64,000 bases of DNA from an uncultured Saccharospirillaceae bacterium (GTDB lineage Bacteria > Bacteroidota > Bacteroidia > Flavobacteriales_D > CAJJDF01): assembly GCA_950054195.1 (NCBI GenBank), contig CATLPG010000004.1, forward strand, positions 1 through 64,000. The letters run 5' to 3'. The notes under the pieces are model-generated. The model searched no databases. It saw nothing but the letters and a program-made list of their open reading frames with translations, and was not told the DNA's origin. Made by a program: the position numbers and the translations under genes. How positions within the stretch are numbered: position 1 is the first letter of the stretch; each line of letters starts with the position of its first letter. Shown in pieces: positions 19,373-28,699 of this stretch.

Positions 19373-19924
19373 ATGCAAGAAGCCATTGATGTTTTAAAAA
19401 AAGGAGGAATTATCCTCTACCCTACTGATACCGTTTGGGGATTAGGCTGTGACGCCTCAAATGAAGAAGCTGTTGAACGAATTAACCAACTTAAAGGAAG
19501 AGATTCTTCTAAGAGCTATATCGTTGTTATTGATGATGACCGAAAATTAAACCGTTTTATTAAAGAGGTTCCTGATGTTGCTTGGGATTTATTTGAATTT
19601 GCAACTAAGCCCACTACCATTATTTTAAGTGAGGGTTATAACTTAGCAACTAATGTTTTAGCCAAAGATGGTTCCGTAGGTATTCGCATTATTAAGCATG
19701 GAACTTGTCATCAGCTTTTAAAAAAATTTGGTAAACCACTGGTTTCTACATCTGCTAACTTAAGTGGAGAACCAACAGCATTATCTCTTTCGGATATAAA
19801 CTCTAAAATTTTGGATGGAGTAGATTATGTTGTAAATTTGCCTCCCAACGAAAAATTAACGGGAACTCCATCTACCATAATAAAATTAGGCGTACATGGA
19901 GATTATCAATTGATTCGCAAATAA
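19373..19924 (+). CDS. L-threonylcarbamoyladenylate synthase (YrdC/Sua5 family)
   Basis: A 183-residue single-domain YrdC protein. It carries the family start GGIILYPTDTVWGLGCDA (residues 10-27), LKGRDSSKSYIVVI (substrate-binding Lys/Arg region) and LVSTSANLSGEPTA near 125. It makes threonylcarbamoyl-AMP for the universal tRNA t6A37 modification. It lacks the long C-terminal Sua5 domain, so it is the short TsaC-like form. It lies between menB and cca in a close run; cca is another tRNA-maturation gene. Confidence 0.9.
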   Translation: MQEAIDVLKKGGIILYPTDTVWGLGCDASNEEAVERINQLKGRDSSKSYIVVIDDDRKLNRFIKEVPDVAWDLFEFATKPTTIILSEGYNLATNVLAKDGSVGIRIIKHGTCHQLLKKFGKPLVSTSANLSGEPTALSLSDINSKILDGVDYVVNLPPNEKLTGTPSTIIKLGVHGDYQLIRK

Positions 19925-19926
19925 AC

Positions 19927-21354
19927 TTGTATTCTACTCAAGAACATATCAACTTAAAGGATGATCTAAAACATCCAATTTTTAAAATTATCTCTGAAAT
20001 TGCTCCTCAAGAAAAAGTATTTGTTATTGGTGGATTTGTTCGAGATTTGTTGTTAAATCGACCATGTAAGGATATCGATATTGTTATTGAAGGAAGTGGC
20101 ATTGATTTAGCTCATAAAGTTGCTGAGAAAGTAAATGCTTCAAAGGTTAGTGTCTTTAAGAATTTCGGCACAGCCATGATACGCTTGAAAGATGGGTATG
20201 AAATCGAGTTTGTTGGAGCTAGAAGGGAAAGTTATAATAGAGACTCTAGAAATCCAATTGTTGAAGATGGAACTATTGAGGACGATCAAAAAAGGCGAGA
20301 TTTCAAGATTAACGCATTAGCTATTCACCTTAATCAAAGAAACTTCGGTGACTTAGTTGACCCTTTTAATGGAGTTCAAGACTTAAAAGATAAATTAATT
20401 CGTACTCCTTTAGAACCAGGTGTTACCTACTCGGATGATCCCTTACGAATGATGCGAGCTATCCGTTTTGCCTCACAATTAGGTTTTAGTGTTCATTACC
20501 AATCATTAAATGCTATTAAAGAACATAAAGAGCGAATTAAAATTATTTCACAAGAGAGAATCACTGAAGAGTTAAACAAGATTATTCGATCAGATAAGCC
20601 TTCAATTGGATTTAAGTTATTATTTAACACTGGTTTATTAGAAATAATCTTTCCTGAAATGATAGATCTTTATGGGGTGGAAGAAATAAACGGTAAAGCT
20701 CATAAAGATAATTTTTATCACACATTAGAAGTATTAGATAATATAGCTCCAAATACAGATAATATATGGCTCAGATGGTCAGCTATCATGCATGATATAG
20801 GAAAACCTCCTACCAAGCGTTTTGATGAGAAAATTGGTTGGACCTTCCATAGCCACGAGGTAGTAGGATCTAAAATGGTTCCTAAAATATTCAAGCGATT
20901 AAAACTTCCTTTGGACAGTCAAATGAAGTACGTAAAAAAATTAGTCTTTTTACATTTACGACCTATTGCTTTAGCCAATCCTAATGCTAAAGATGCTGCC
21001 TACAGAAGGTTAATGTTTGAAGCAGGTAATGATATTGATGATTTATTAACTCTTTGTAGAGCAGATATTACATCGAAAAACGAGTATAAAGTTCAAAAGT
21101 ACTTAGATCGCTTTGATAAAGTTGAAAAACGAATTGCTCAAATAGAGGAAAGTGATCGTATTAGAAATTGGCAACCTCCTATTTCTGGAGATGTAATTAT
21201 GCAGGTTTTTGGGATTGGTCCTAGCTATGAAGTTGGTAAAATCAAAAATGATATTAAAGAGGCTATTCTTGATGGGAATATTAAAAACGATTACGATCAA
21301 GCTTATCAACTCATGTTAGAAATTGGAGAAAAATTAGGATTAGAAAAAAAATAA
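19927..21354 (+). CDS. cca: CCA tRNA nucleotidyltransferase with HD domain
   Basis: A 475-residue enzyme that adds or repairs the 3' CCA of tRNAs. The nucleotidyltransferase signature is VIGGFVRDLLLNRPCKDIDI (about 35-54), with RRDFKINALAI near 118-128 and DPLRMMRAIRFASQLGF near 170. A C-terminal HD domain has IMHDIGKPPTKRF near 287. The start is TTG at 19927, two bases after the upstream stop. No ATG occurs before the conserved motif, so this or another non-ATG start must be used. It converges on a membrane-protein gene with a 6-base gap. Confidence 0.9.
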   Translation: MYSTQEHINLKDDLKHPIFKIISEIAPQEKVFVIGGFVRDLLLNRPCKDIDIVIEGSGIDLAHKVAEKVNASKVSVFKNFGTAMIRLKDGYEIEFVGARRESYNRDSRNPIVEDGTIEDDQKRRDFKINALAIHLNQRNFGDLVDPFNGVQDLKDKLIRTPLEPGVTYSDDPLRMMRAIRFASQLGFSVHYQSLNAIKEHKERIKIISQERITEELNKIIRSDKPSIGFKLLFNTGLLEIIFPEMIDLYGVEEINGKAHKDNFYHTLEVLDNIAPNTDNIWLRWSAIMHDIGKPPTKRFDEKIGWTFHSHEVVGSKMVPKIFKRLKLPLDSQMKYVKKLVFLHLRPIALANPNAKDAAYRRLMFEAGNDIDDLLTLCRADITSKNEYKVQKYLDRFDKVEKRIAQIEESDRIRNWQPPISGDVIMQVFGIGPSYEVGKIKNDIKEAILDGNIKNDYDQAYQLMLEIGEKLGLEKK

Positions 21355-21360
21355 TTAAAA

Positions 21361-21786
21361 CTAGTTTACCACTTCTCTTTTTCTATTAGTGATAAATACA
21401 GCTAATCTGGCAACTGGTATGTAAGCCAGAGATATATCAATGATAGAGAACCAAAGCGGTGCTGGAATGATGAAAACATTAATTATACCGCCAATCATAA
21501 AAAAGAAACCAATAATTAAACCGATAGCCCATCTATATTTGTTTACAAGTAAAGTTCCTAGAATTGTTCCTGAAAAAGCACCTAATGCATGTGCTAAAAA
21601 AGGCATCAAATAATGTTTGGGCTCAAATAAAGGTATGGCTTCTAATAGTCCCTCATAGGTAGAGACATCAATACCTTTAGGTGGAGGGGTTACTATATGA
21701 CTAACACTGATAATCGCTCCATTAACAATACTCCCAGCGATTAAACCTGCTATAATTGCCAGTATATTTCTTAATGTGTGATTCAT
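21361..21786 (-). CDS. Four-helix membrane protein, unknown
   Basis: A 141-residue protein with hydrophobic segments at about residues 7-27, 61-81, 85-105 and 108-130. It has short loops, a HYLMPFLAHALGAFSGTILG helix and a basic C-terminus (ITNRKREVV). I recognise no characterised family, though small proteins of this shape are common in Bacteroidota. It lies 18 bases downstream of the OmpA-family gene on the same strand and could be the last gene of that operon. Confidence 0.6.
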   Translation of the reverse strand: MNHTLRNILAIIAGLIAGSIVNGAIISVSHIVTPPPKGIDVSTYEGLLEAIPLFEPKHYLMPFLAHALGAFSGTILGTLLVNKYRWAIGLIIGFFFMIGGIINVFIIPAPLWFSIIDISLAYIPVARLAVFITNRKREVVN

Positions 21787-21804
21787 AAAACGACAACAGA
21801 CATA

Positions 21805-24480
21805 TTATTTCCTTTCAATCAACTCAAACTCAGATCTACGGTTGAGTGAATGCTCTTCTTCAGAACAAGCATCAGGAGTTACACAATTATTTACAAAATT
21901 AGTAGCTCCCATTGATTTCGTAAAAATTCGGTCCTTAGGTACTTTTTTTCGTTGTAAATACCTTCTAACTGATTTTGATCTAGCCTCTGTGATTTTTTCA
22001 TTGGCTCGGTCACTTCCTCTACAATCTGCATATGATTTAATGTAAACATCAGTATTAGGACGTTTACGCATGGTTCGAGCTAGCTTTTTTAATTGTTCTT
22101 TGGATTCTCTAGTAATTCTGGCAGAAGCAAATTCAAAATAGATACTTTCTATTAGATAACCCGAATACTCCATTTCAAGGTTATAATAATCAGTTAAATT
22201 AATAGAGTCACCATAAGCACTATTTGCCGACATCTCAATTGTTCTAGGATAATATTCTAGCTTTTCCATTCGTAGAATATAATCTCTCTTATTGTCTAAC
22301 TTAACTTCAAACTCTCCGTTTTTATCTGTTATCGTTACAACTTTTCTCTTAGTAACTTGATCAGTTAAAATAATTTTAACTCTTCTTAGAGGTTTTCCAT
22401 CCTCCCCTTTAATTGTAACTTTTCCAGAAGCAACAGTGGTGTATGGTAATAAATAAATGTCTAAATCCTTTTGACTATCCCAATTTTTACCTGTATAAAT
22501 ATTTTCTACCCCTTCATAACCAGACTTTTTGGCCGCTATTTGGTAATTCCTTCTATTTTTAAGAACGAATTGATACTTCCCGTTTTCATCTGTTTGTGAT
22601 TTTTCAAGTAAGTACCCATTATGATTGTAAAGATAAATATCCGTATTAGTCGCTACGGTTCCATCTTCATTGTAAACAGTTCCTTGCGAGGTAACCCCCT
22701 CTTTCAGCTTTAATGATAATTTCGTGTTATCATCCCAATTTTCATCAACATCTATTACTTTTTTAGCCGTGAATCCTTTTTTGCTAGCTTTAACTGTATA
22801 AAGGTTACCTACGGGAACTAGAAATCTGAAATTACCATTCTCATCGGTTTTAACCTGATCAATTTCAATTCCATTAATCGCTACAACTTTAACTAAGGTA
22901 TTAGCAGCAGGATTTCCATTTTCATCAAGTATTTGACCTTGAACTACAGCTTGTACACGCTTTAAACTGATTTCATTGATTTTATCATCATCCCAGTTAT
23001 CATCTACATCAAACTTCATTTTGGCTTGTTGCCCCTCCCAATCAGTTACAACTGTATATGATTTATCTGGTTCAACTAAAAAACGATATTTCCCATCTTT
23101 ACCGGTAACCATTTCGGAAATTAAATTTCCTTCATCATCATAAAGCTTAACAGTTGCTCCCTCCACAGGATTTCCATCTTTATCAGTTACTATTCCTTGT
23201 AAAACACGTTTTTTTACACTAAAAAAGTAAATATCATCATCTCCTGTTCCAGTTCCTCTATTTGAACTTACATACCCTCCATCACTTAAATTTTCTGAAT
23301 AAAAAAGTCCAAAGTCATCTTCTGGAGAATTAAATGGCTGTCTTAGTAGTTCTGCCTTCGAAAAAGTACCATTTGACCATACAGATTTATATATATCCAG
23401 CCCTCCATAACCTATTCTACCATCGGAAGAAAAATAAAAGTTAGAGTCTTTTATATATGGAAAAACCTCATCTCCTTTCGTGTTTATATTTTTTCCTAGA
23501 TTCACCGGAGTTCCCCAAGAGCCATTACTTTTAACCGTCTTCCATAAGTCAAAACCTCCTAATGTACCCTCTAAGTTAGCCGAAAAGTACATTACACTAT
23601 CCCCAAGAACCAATGGATGAGCTAGTGCATGTTTCTTCTTATTGAACCCTGGAATGTCAACTGGTTTTATATTTGTAATGCGTTGACCTATAATATCTAT
23701 ATTACCCACATGGATTGTTGGCATTTCCTTAAACTTCTTCCACGTTTTTGTAATATCTGTTTTAGTGAAATAAATTTTATCTGTTGTACGATCAATGCTA
23801 TACCCTCCAAAATGAAAAGGTGTTTTACTATCTGTAGTGAATGGAATCTTTTTTCCATCGTAAACTAAAACGAGTTGAGCAATGGGTCTTAAGTTCTTTC
23901 CATAGGCTAAATCTACTTCAGATTCCTTTGTTTTATCTTCTAATTGAATTTGTAAACTTTTATCCTCTTCATTAATAAGCTCAGAAACGATAATTGTTCC
24001 TTCGTCTACTTTTGTTGCTAGTAAGTCAGCGGCTGTTGAACTTGCTGTACTATCAATAATTAATTCATAACTTGGGCGTAAATCTTTTAAACTATCAAGA
24101 TACTGTAAAGATTGCTGACTTATTAATGCTTGGTAGGCATCCATGTTTGCTGAACGATAACGTTCATAATAAGTTTTCGCTTTTTCGTAATTCCCCGAAT
24201 TTTTTAGTGCTTCAGCATAAAAAAGATCCTCATCTCCTATTGGATCTTTTTCAGAAAGGTAGTTGCCATAAGTTTCAGCAGCTTTTTCATATGCTCCTGT
24301 TTTCAGATAACAATAAGCCAACCTTAATGCTTCATCCTTTTTTAAACTCCCTTGTTGTTCGTAGAATTTAATAGCTTGACGATATTCATAATTATAGAAT
24401 AAATCATCAGCTACACTAATATTCTGTGAAAAAGAGACAAAAGAAAAAAGTGAAAATATAATTAAAGCTACATGCTTCAT
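21805..24480 (-). CDS. TPR/PD40/carboxypeptidase-regulatory/OmpA surface protein (T9SS-associated)
   Basis: The protein has a signal peptide (ends SFVSFSQ), TPR-like helices (about 25-120) and a PD40/WD40-like propeller region (about 220-420; SNRGTGTGDDDIYFF). About four carboxypeptidase-regulatory-like beta-sandwich repeats follow, each beginning with a VTDKDGNPVEGATV-like strand and three of them closing with a WDD or WDS motif. A C-terminal OmpA peptidoglycan-binding domain carries IYFEFASARITRESKEQL and the TEARSKSVRRYL helix. This layout matches the OmpA-family partners encoded next to PorP/SprF proteins in gliding and T9SS loci (PorE-like). It probably ties the surface system to peptidoglycan. 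ATG at 24480 gives a clean signal peptide; ATG at 24504, abutting the upstream stop, adds eight residues. Confidence 0.85.
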   Translation of the reverse strand: MKHVALIIFSLFSFVSFSQNISVADDLFYNYEYRQAIKFYEQQGSLKKDEALRLAYCYLKTGAYEKAAETYGNYLSEKDPIGDEDLFYAEALKNSGNYEKAKTYYERYRSANMDAYQALISQQSLQYLDSLKDLRPSYELIIDSTASSTAADLLATKVDEGTIIVSELINEEDKSLQIQLEDKTKESEVDLAYGKNLRPIAQLVLVYDGKKIPFTTDSKTPFHFGGYSIDRTTDKIYFTKTDITKTWKKFKEMPTIHVGNIDIIGQRITNIKPVDIPGFNKKKHALAHPLVLGDSVMYFSANLEGTLGGFDLWKTVKSNGSWGTPVNLGKNINTKGDEVFPYIKDSNFYFSSDGRIGYGGLDIYKSVWSNGTFSKAELLRQPFNSPEDDFGLFYSENLSDGGYVSSNRGTGTGDDDIYFFSVKKRVLQGIVTDKDGNPVEGATVKLYDDEGNLISEMVTGKDGKYRFLVEPDKSYTVVTDWEGQQAKMKFDVDDNWDDDKINEISLKRVQAVVQGQILDENGNPAANTLVKVVAINGIEIDQVKTDENGNFRFLVPVGNLYTVKASKKGFTAKKVIDVDENWDDNTKLSLKLKEGVTSQGTVYNEDGTVATNTDIYLYNHNGYLLEKSQTDENGKYQFVLKNRRNYQIAAKKSGYEGVENIYTGKNWDSQKDLDIYLLPYTTVASGKVTIKGEDGKPLRRVKIILTDQVTKRKVVTITDKNGEFEVKLDNKRDYILRMEKLEYYPRTIEMSANSAYGDSINLTDYYNLEMEYSGYLIESIYFEFASARITRESKEQLKKLARTMRKRPNTDVYIKSYADCRGSDRANEKITEARSKSVRRYLQRKKVPKDRIFTKSMGATNFVNNCVTPDACSEEEHSLNRRSEFELIERK

Positions 24481-24504
24481 AAATGGAGAAGAAAAATTAA
24501 TCAT

Positions 24505-25443
24505 CTACTTCTTAATATATACTCTATTACGTTTAAACCAAGAACCTTGACCATTAGTTCCTCCTGTAAGTTTATACCCTAAAATTATTTCATGAGATCC
24601 CGAATTATATGCAGAAAGCTCTGATAAAGTATAATCATAACTATAACCAACTACAAAATTTTTATAGTCAATTCCAGCAAATACCACCATTGCATCCTGT
24701 AAACGATAAGATGTCCCTATCCATAACAGTTTATTATACATTAGTTTTGCTGAAACTTCAGCCTGAAAAGGAGAGTTAGACATATACCTCATCAAAAAGT
24801 AGGGAGTTAAACTAAATTTTTTAGAAAGATCAACCGTGTAATCTGCATGTGCATAAATTGTTCTTTCTAATTTGTTTTCGACCATAAAATTTGATTCAAA
24901 TAGATTTTGACCAGCCTCTAACAAATTATAAGCTGATAGTCCAACTCGCATCTTTTTTGTATAAAAATTTAATCCTAAGGAAGCATCTGGAATAACTTGG
25001 TTCCTTAAGCCACTAGTTAGAGCAACGTCATTAGGTAATTCAGTGACTAATTTATCTATATCAAAAGAAAATTGAGTAGCACTACCTGCAAGTGCTAACG
25101 ATAAGTTAGATGAACTTGATGTTTTTAATGTATAAGAAACAGCTAATAAACCTCCTGTTCTTCTAACAGGTCCCGCTACATCATTAAAGAAATTAATTCC
25201 TCCTCCTAAGTTTTTCAACAACTTGGTATGATATGATAAAAACTGCATACTTGGAGCCTCCTCAAAACCAGTCCACTGCTGACGATAGTTAATATTGATA
25301 GGAGAATAATTATACTGACCAGCCACAGCAGGGTTAAACATAAACATGTTTTGATAGTAATGACTACTTAACTCAATTTGCTGAGCCTGCAGAGAAGAAG
25401 TTATCCCTAAAAACAAGCACATATAATATATACGATTTCTCAT
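24505..25443 (-). CDS. PorP/SprF family type IX secretion membrane protein
   Basis: The protein, of about 312 residues, has a signal peptide ending SSLQAQ followed by LSSHYYQNMFMFNPAVAGQYNY, the PorP/SprF family hallmark. It continues as an outer membrane beta barrel (INYRQQWTGF, YSYDYTLSELSAYNSGSHEIILGY near the end). Known members sit in the outer membrane and are each paired with a type B T9SS cargo such as SprB. Here the likely partner is the glycine-rich protein encoded just upstream. The ATG at 25443 is preferred over 25479 because it begins the signal peptide. Confidence 0.9.
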   Translation of the reverse strand: MRNRIYYMCLFLGITSSLQAQQIELSSHYYQNMFMFNPAVAGQYNYSPININYRQQWTGFEEAPSMQFLSYHTKLLKNLGGGINFFNDVAGPVRRTGGLLAVSYTLKTSSSSNLSLALAGSATQFSFDIDKLVTELPNDVALTSGLRNQVIPDASLGLNFYTKKMRVGLSAYNLLEAGQNLFESNFMVENKLERTIYAHADYTVDLSKKFSLTPYFLMRYMSNSPFQAEVSAKLMYNKLLWIGTSYRLQDAMVVFAGIDYKNFVVGYSYDYTLSELSAYNSGSHEIILGYKLTGGTNGQGSWFKRNRVYIKK

Positions 25444-25495
25444 AATAAGTGATCTTAAATTGATTTGTAATTGCCTCATTGCTATTTATTACTGA

Positions 25496-28400
25496 TTATC
25501 TTACAATAACAACTTTACCCTTGATAGGATCATCACTGTCTAGAGATAATACATAATAATAAGTTCCTGATGGTAAATCTTTTCCTTGCCATTTTCCATC
25601 CCATTGCACAAAATTGTCAGAAGTTTCATAAACTTTAGTTCCCCATTTAGAGAAAATAATTAAATCCACAGATGAATAAGCACTTAAATCTAAATTCCAT
25701 GTATCATTATAATTATCTCCATTTGGTGAAAATGTGTTTACACGAACAACTCCATCTATTAAACATTGCTCAACAGTAATAGGTTTTGTAACCGAGTCTG
25801 TACAACCTGTAGAAGTATCCGTTAAATAATAAGTAATTGGATGATCACCATATCCAGCTAAAACAGGATCAAAAAAGCCTCCAGATACAGCAAAACCTAT
25901 ATATTGACCTCCTTCAGGAAATCCATTAACTAATTCAACTGGCTGAAGAATTCCGCAAAGCGTGTCAAAATCAAATAAAGCTACCTCTACACCTATTGTA
26001 TTAACCACAACAGGGTAACAATTTGAGGGTAAACACCCTCCTCCTTCTTTTCTTACATAATAGACAGTATTACCAGAAGGTGTAACAGTTATCGTATCAC
26101 TAGTTCCTATAAGTGAGTCTCCACAATCAAAACTATACCAATTCCATGTTTCTCCAGCTCGGAGTGTATCATTTACTACATATACTTGAGTCGAAGAATT
26201 TACACAAATGCTGTCAACTGTAACATCTGCACCATTAGGTAACCTATTGTTAGAGTCAATTTCAACAACTACAGGAATACATGGTGAAGGTGTACAGTTA
26301 CCTCCTTCTTTACGAACAAAATAAGTTGTTGTAGCTCCCGGTGATACGGATATTGTATCTCCAGTTCCAGTTGCAGTGGTTCCACAACCATCCGTATACC
26401 AAGCCCAGTTTTGTAATGTATCTAAGTTTCCTAATTGAACAAAAATTTCAGTATTAGTATTAGGGCATATTTCGTTTTCAGTAACATTTGCCAAGAATGG
26501 AGGTGTCAAAATTGTATCAATAGGCACAAAGATAGAAGCACAAATAGTTGGCGTACCACAAGTTCCACCTTCTGCTCTAACATATAATGTTGTATCTGTT
26601 AACATTTCAAGCGTAATGGTAGCTCCAGAATCAATTAAAGTACCTCCACAGGATCCTGAGTACCAATACCACTCATTATTTGGTCCTATTGAACCTCCAA
26701 CTACACTAAGATCAAGTGAATCACCAACACAAACAGTTGTTAAACTTTTCGATATTCCACTTGGTGGCTCAGGTGCTTGTGTACATATAAGCGTAAAGCC
26801 TTCAAATAAGAATCCATTAACATCTGTATCAAAACGACCAGTTGTATCGTATTGTGTTACTGCAGAAATAACACTATTAGCAGTTGATGGATTAGCTCTA
26901 GGTCCAAAATTCCAATTAGACACAGTAGATGTTGAATACGTCACATCGGTTAGTGCACATGTACCACCTGCTAATGTTATGCTAGGTTCAGCTCCAAAAT
27001 TATGTGTTATTTCAATATTTACTGGTGCAGTACCACCATCTATATATAAGGATGATGTATCACCATTAGCACCACTACCTCCTGTTCCACCGTTTCCACC
27101 GTTTCCACCGTTTCCACCGTTTCCACCATCACCAACTTCATCGTTATCTCCTCCTCCGTTACCAGACAGTCCGCAAGCGAAAGAACTAGCATTTCCGCCA
27201 CCTCCTCCGATGCCTCCGCTACCACCTGCACCTCCAGCCCCTCCTGTTCCACCAGCTCCACCGACTCCAAAACCTTTCGTAGAGAAATTACAGCTTTCAA
27301 AATAGGCATTGCCTCCATTGTTAAATAAATAAACAGCAAATGCACCACCTCCAGCGGTTCCACCTTTACCTCCTTCTCCACCTTGGCCTCCGCCTCCGCC
27401 TCCGCCTCCGCCAGCGCCTAGTCCTTCACCTCCAAAAACATCTCTACCTTGGCCTCCGCCTCCACCTCCTCCGGCTCCACCTTGGCCTCCTTGACCATCA
27501 ACTCCATCACCACCGGGTGTTCCAATTACATAAAAGCCTCCAACAAAGCTACCTGCTCCTCCAACAGTTCCAGCTGTTCCATTAGTCCCTGGCGCTCCAG
27601 CTTGTCCTGCACATCCTGGATATCCATCATCGTCATCACCAACTCCACCTCCCCCGATGCTAGTATTGAAGGGGCCTGAATTAACTCCACCACCTTGGCC
27701 TCCATCACCTCCAGTACCTATTCCACCACCACTAAATTCTTTTCCTCCAGAGCCTCCAGCTCCTCCACCACCTCCATCACGAAGTGTAGTTGATGTAGTA
27801 CCATCACCTCCAATTAAACCCATAGCATTACATCCAGGAGGAGCCAAGGTTTGTGCAGCTCCAGTAGCACCTCCTCCACCTTGGCCTCCTGCACCTCCTC
27901 TTCCATCAAAATCATTGCTACAATTATCATCATCATCTGCACTGTTACCATTACTTCCCGCAAACCCAATAGCTCCATTAGCACCATTAGCACCAGTTAT
28001 ACCATCAGAACCTTTACCTGCAACAACTACTGTACGAGTAAAATAGTAGTTATTACATGATGTTAAATGTAAACCATAGGTTGTAACTCCAGTTCCTGGA
28101 GCATCAGCAGTTTCAATCGATATATCTTGTAATCTAAAATTGGTAATTGTATTACCGTACATGGCTACCAATCGCTCTTGACCTACTGGTCCTTCTATGT
28201 TCATTGTATCCCTGTAAATTCTAGTTGCTCCAGAATCACTTACTTTATTCCAGCTATTTGCAGCTATGAAACCTCCTTCAATAGTAACACCATCTGGTAT
28301 ATTTATTGGGTTAGAAATATTGTAAACACCTGTGTCTAAGCGAAGGATATCTCCAGCGTTAGCATTAGTAATAGCAGTAGCTAAGTCGGTTGGTGATGAA

Positions 28401-28507
28401 ATAGTACCGCTACCTCCTCCTACTGTTGTTACATATACAATGTTACATTGACTGTTTAATTGACTAAAAAAAACAACTATCAACAAAAGGGTAAAAATTG
28501 ATCTCAT
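25496..28507 (-). CDS. Glycine-rich T9SS cargo protein with type B sorting domain
   Basis: An approximately 1000-residue surface protein. The signal peptide ends FFSQLNSQ. Residues about 30-165 look like the start of a right-handed beta helix (SPTDLATAITNANAGDILRL, NIPDGVTIEGGF). Residues about 165-485 are extremely Gly-rich, with GG-x-GG runs broken by DDDD and Cys-containing turns. The next part has about three Ig-like modules with repeated WYWYSGSCGG or WNWYSFDCGD and YYVRKEGG. The C-terminus (about 920-1000) is a gliding-type sorting domain (VNTFSPNGDNYNDTW, IFSKWGTKVYET, WDGKWQGKDLPSGTYYY). It is first in an operon with the PorP/SprF and OmpA-family genes. ATG 28507 begins the signal peptide. 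Confidence 0.88.
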   Translation of the reverse strand: MRSIFTLLLIVVFFSQLNSQCNIVYVTTVGGGSGTISSPTDLATAITNANAGDILRLDTGVYNISNPINIPDGVTIEGGFIAANSWNKVSDSGATRIYRDTMNIEGPVGQERLVAMYGNTITNFRLQDISIETADAPGTGVTTYGLHLTSCNNYYFTRTVVVAGKGSDGITGANGANGAIGFAGSNGNSADDDDNCSNDFDGRGGAGGQGGGGATGAAQTLAPPGCNAMGLIGGDGTTSTTLRDGGGGGAGGSGGKEFSGGGIGTGGDGGQGGGVNSGPFNTSIGGGGVGDDDDGYPGCAGQAGAPGTNGTAGTVGGAGSFVGGFYVIGTPGGDGVDGQGGQGGAGGGGGGGQGRDVFGGEGLGAGGGGGGGGGQGGEGGKGGTAGGGAFAVYLFNNGGNAYFESCNFSTKGFGVGGAGGTGGAGGAGGSGGIGGGGGNASSFACGLSGNGGGDNDEVGDGGNGGNGGNGGNGGTGGSGANGDTSSLYIDGGTAPVNIEITHNFGAEPSITLAGGTCALTDVTYSTSTVSNWNFGPRANPSTANSVISAVTQYDTTGRFDTDVNGFLFEGFTLICTQAPEPPSGISKSLTTVCVGDSLDLSVVGGSIGPNNEWYWYSGSCGGTLIDSGATITLEMLTDTTLYVRAEGGTCGTPTICASIFVPIDTILTPPFLANVTENEICPNTNTEIFVQLGNLDTLQNWAWYTDGCGTTATGTGDTISVSPGATTTYFVRKEGGNCTPSPCIPVVVEIDSNNRLPNGADVTVDSICVNSSTQVYVVNDTLRAGETWNWYSFDCGDSLIGTSDTITVTPSGNTVYYVRKEGGGCLPSNCYPVVVNTIGVEVALFDFDTLCGILQPVELVNGFPEGGQYIGFAVSGGFFDPVLAGYGDHPITYYLTDTSTGCTDSVTKPITVEQCLIDGVVRVNTFSPNGDNYNDTWNLDLSAYSSVDLIIFSKWGTKVYETSDNFVQWDGKWQGKDLPSGTYYYVLSLDSDDPIKGKVVIVR
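27087..27122 (-). repeat. Four exact tandem copies of a 9-base unit in the Gly-rich gene
   Basis: On the + strand CCACCGTTT occurs four times in a row. On the coding strand each copy encodes Asn-Gly-Gly. Such in-frame 9-base arrays can gain or lose units by slippage without breaking the frame, so the length of the glycine-rich segment may vary between strains. Confidence 0.9.
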
Positions 28508-28526
28508 AAATATCACAATTAGGTTT

Positions 28527-28534
28527 CAAATATA
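28527..28534 (-). promoter_or_regulatory. Candidate -7 box (TAnnTTTG) of the Gly-rich/PorP/OmpA operon
   Basis: The minus strand reads TATATTTG, matching the Bacteroidota -7 consensus TAnnTTTG, about 20 bases upstream of the preferred start at 28507. No TTG is seen at the usual distance upstream, so this is a one-box assignment. Confidence 0.4.
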
Positions 28535-28699
28535 AACAAAAGCCTTAATTATTATATATTTACGTTAATAAAACAATTAAGTTTCTTTTAAACTATTCAA
28601 TTAGTTTATAAAAGCGAATATAAATCCATAATTAACTATTGTTAATGAAAAAAGTTGATTAATCTTGCAAGATGCATTATTTAACTGGTGAATTGCACT

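Noticed and set aside
27087-27122. CRISPR-like short repeats
   Set aside because: Units are 9 bases, directly adjacent without spacers, and encode Asn-Gly-Gly inside a coding gene.
26616-28060. Several Pro/Leu/Ser-rich open frames on the + strand, and Glu/Val-rich ones on the - strand, across the glycine-rich segment
   Set aside because: They are shadows of the GGN codon runs of the T9SS cargo gene: low-complexity translations with no start context, and fully explained by that gene.
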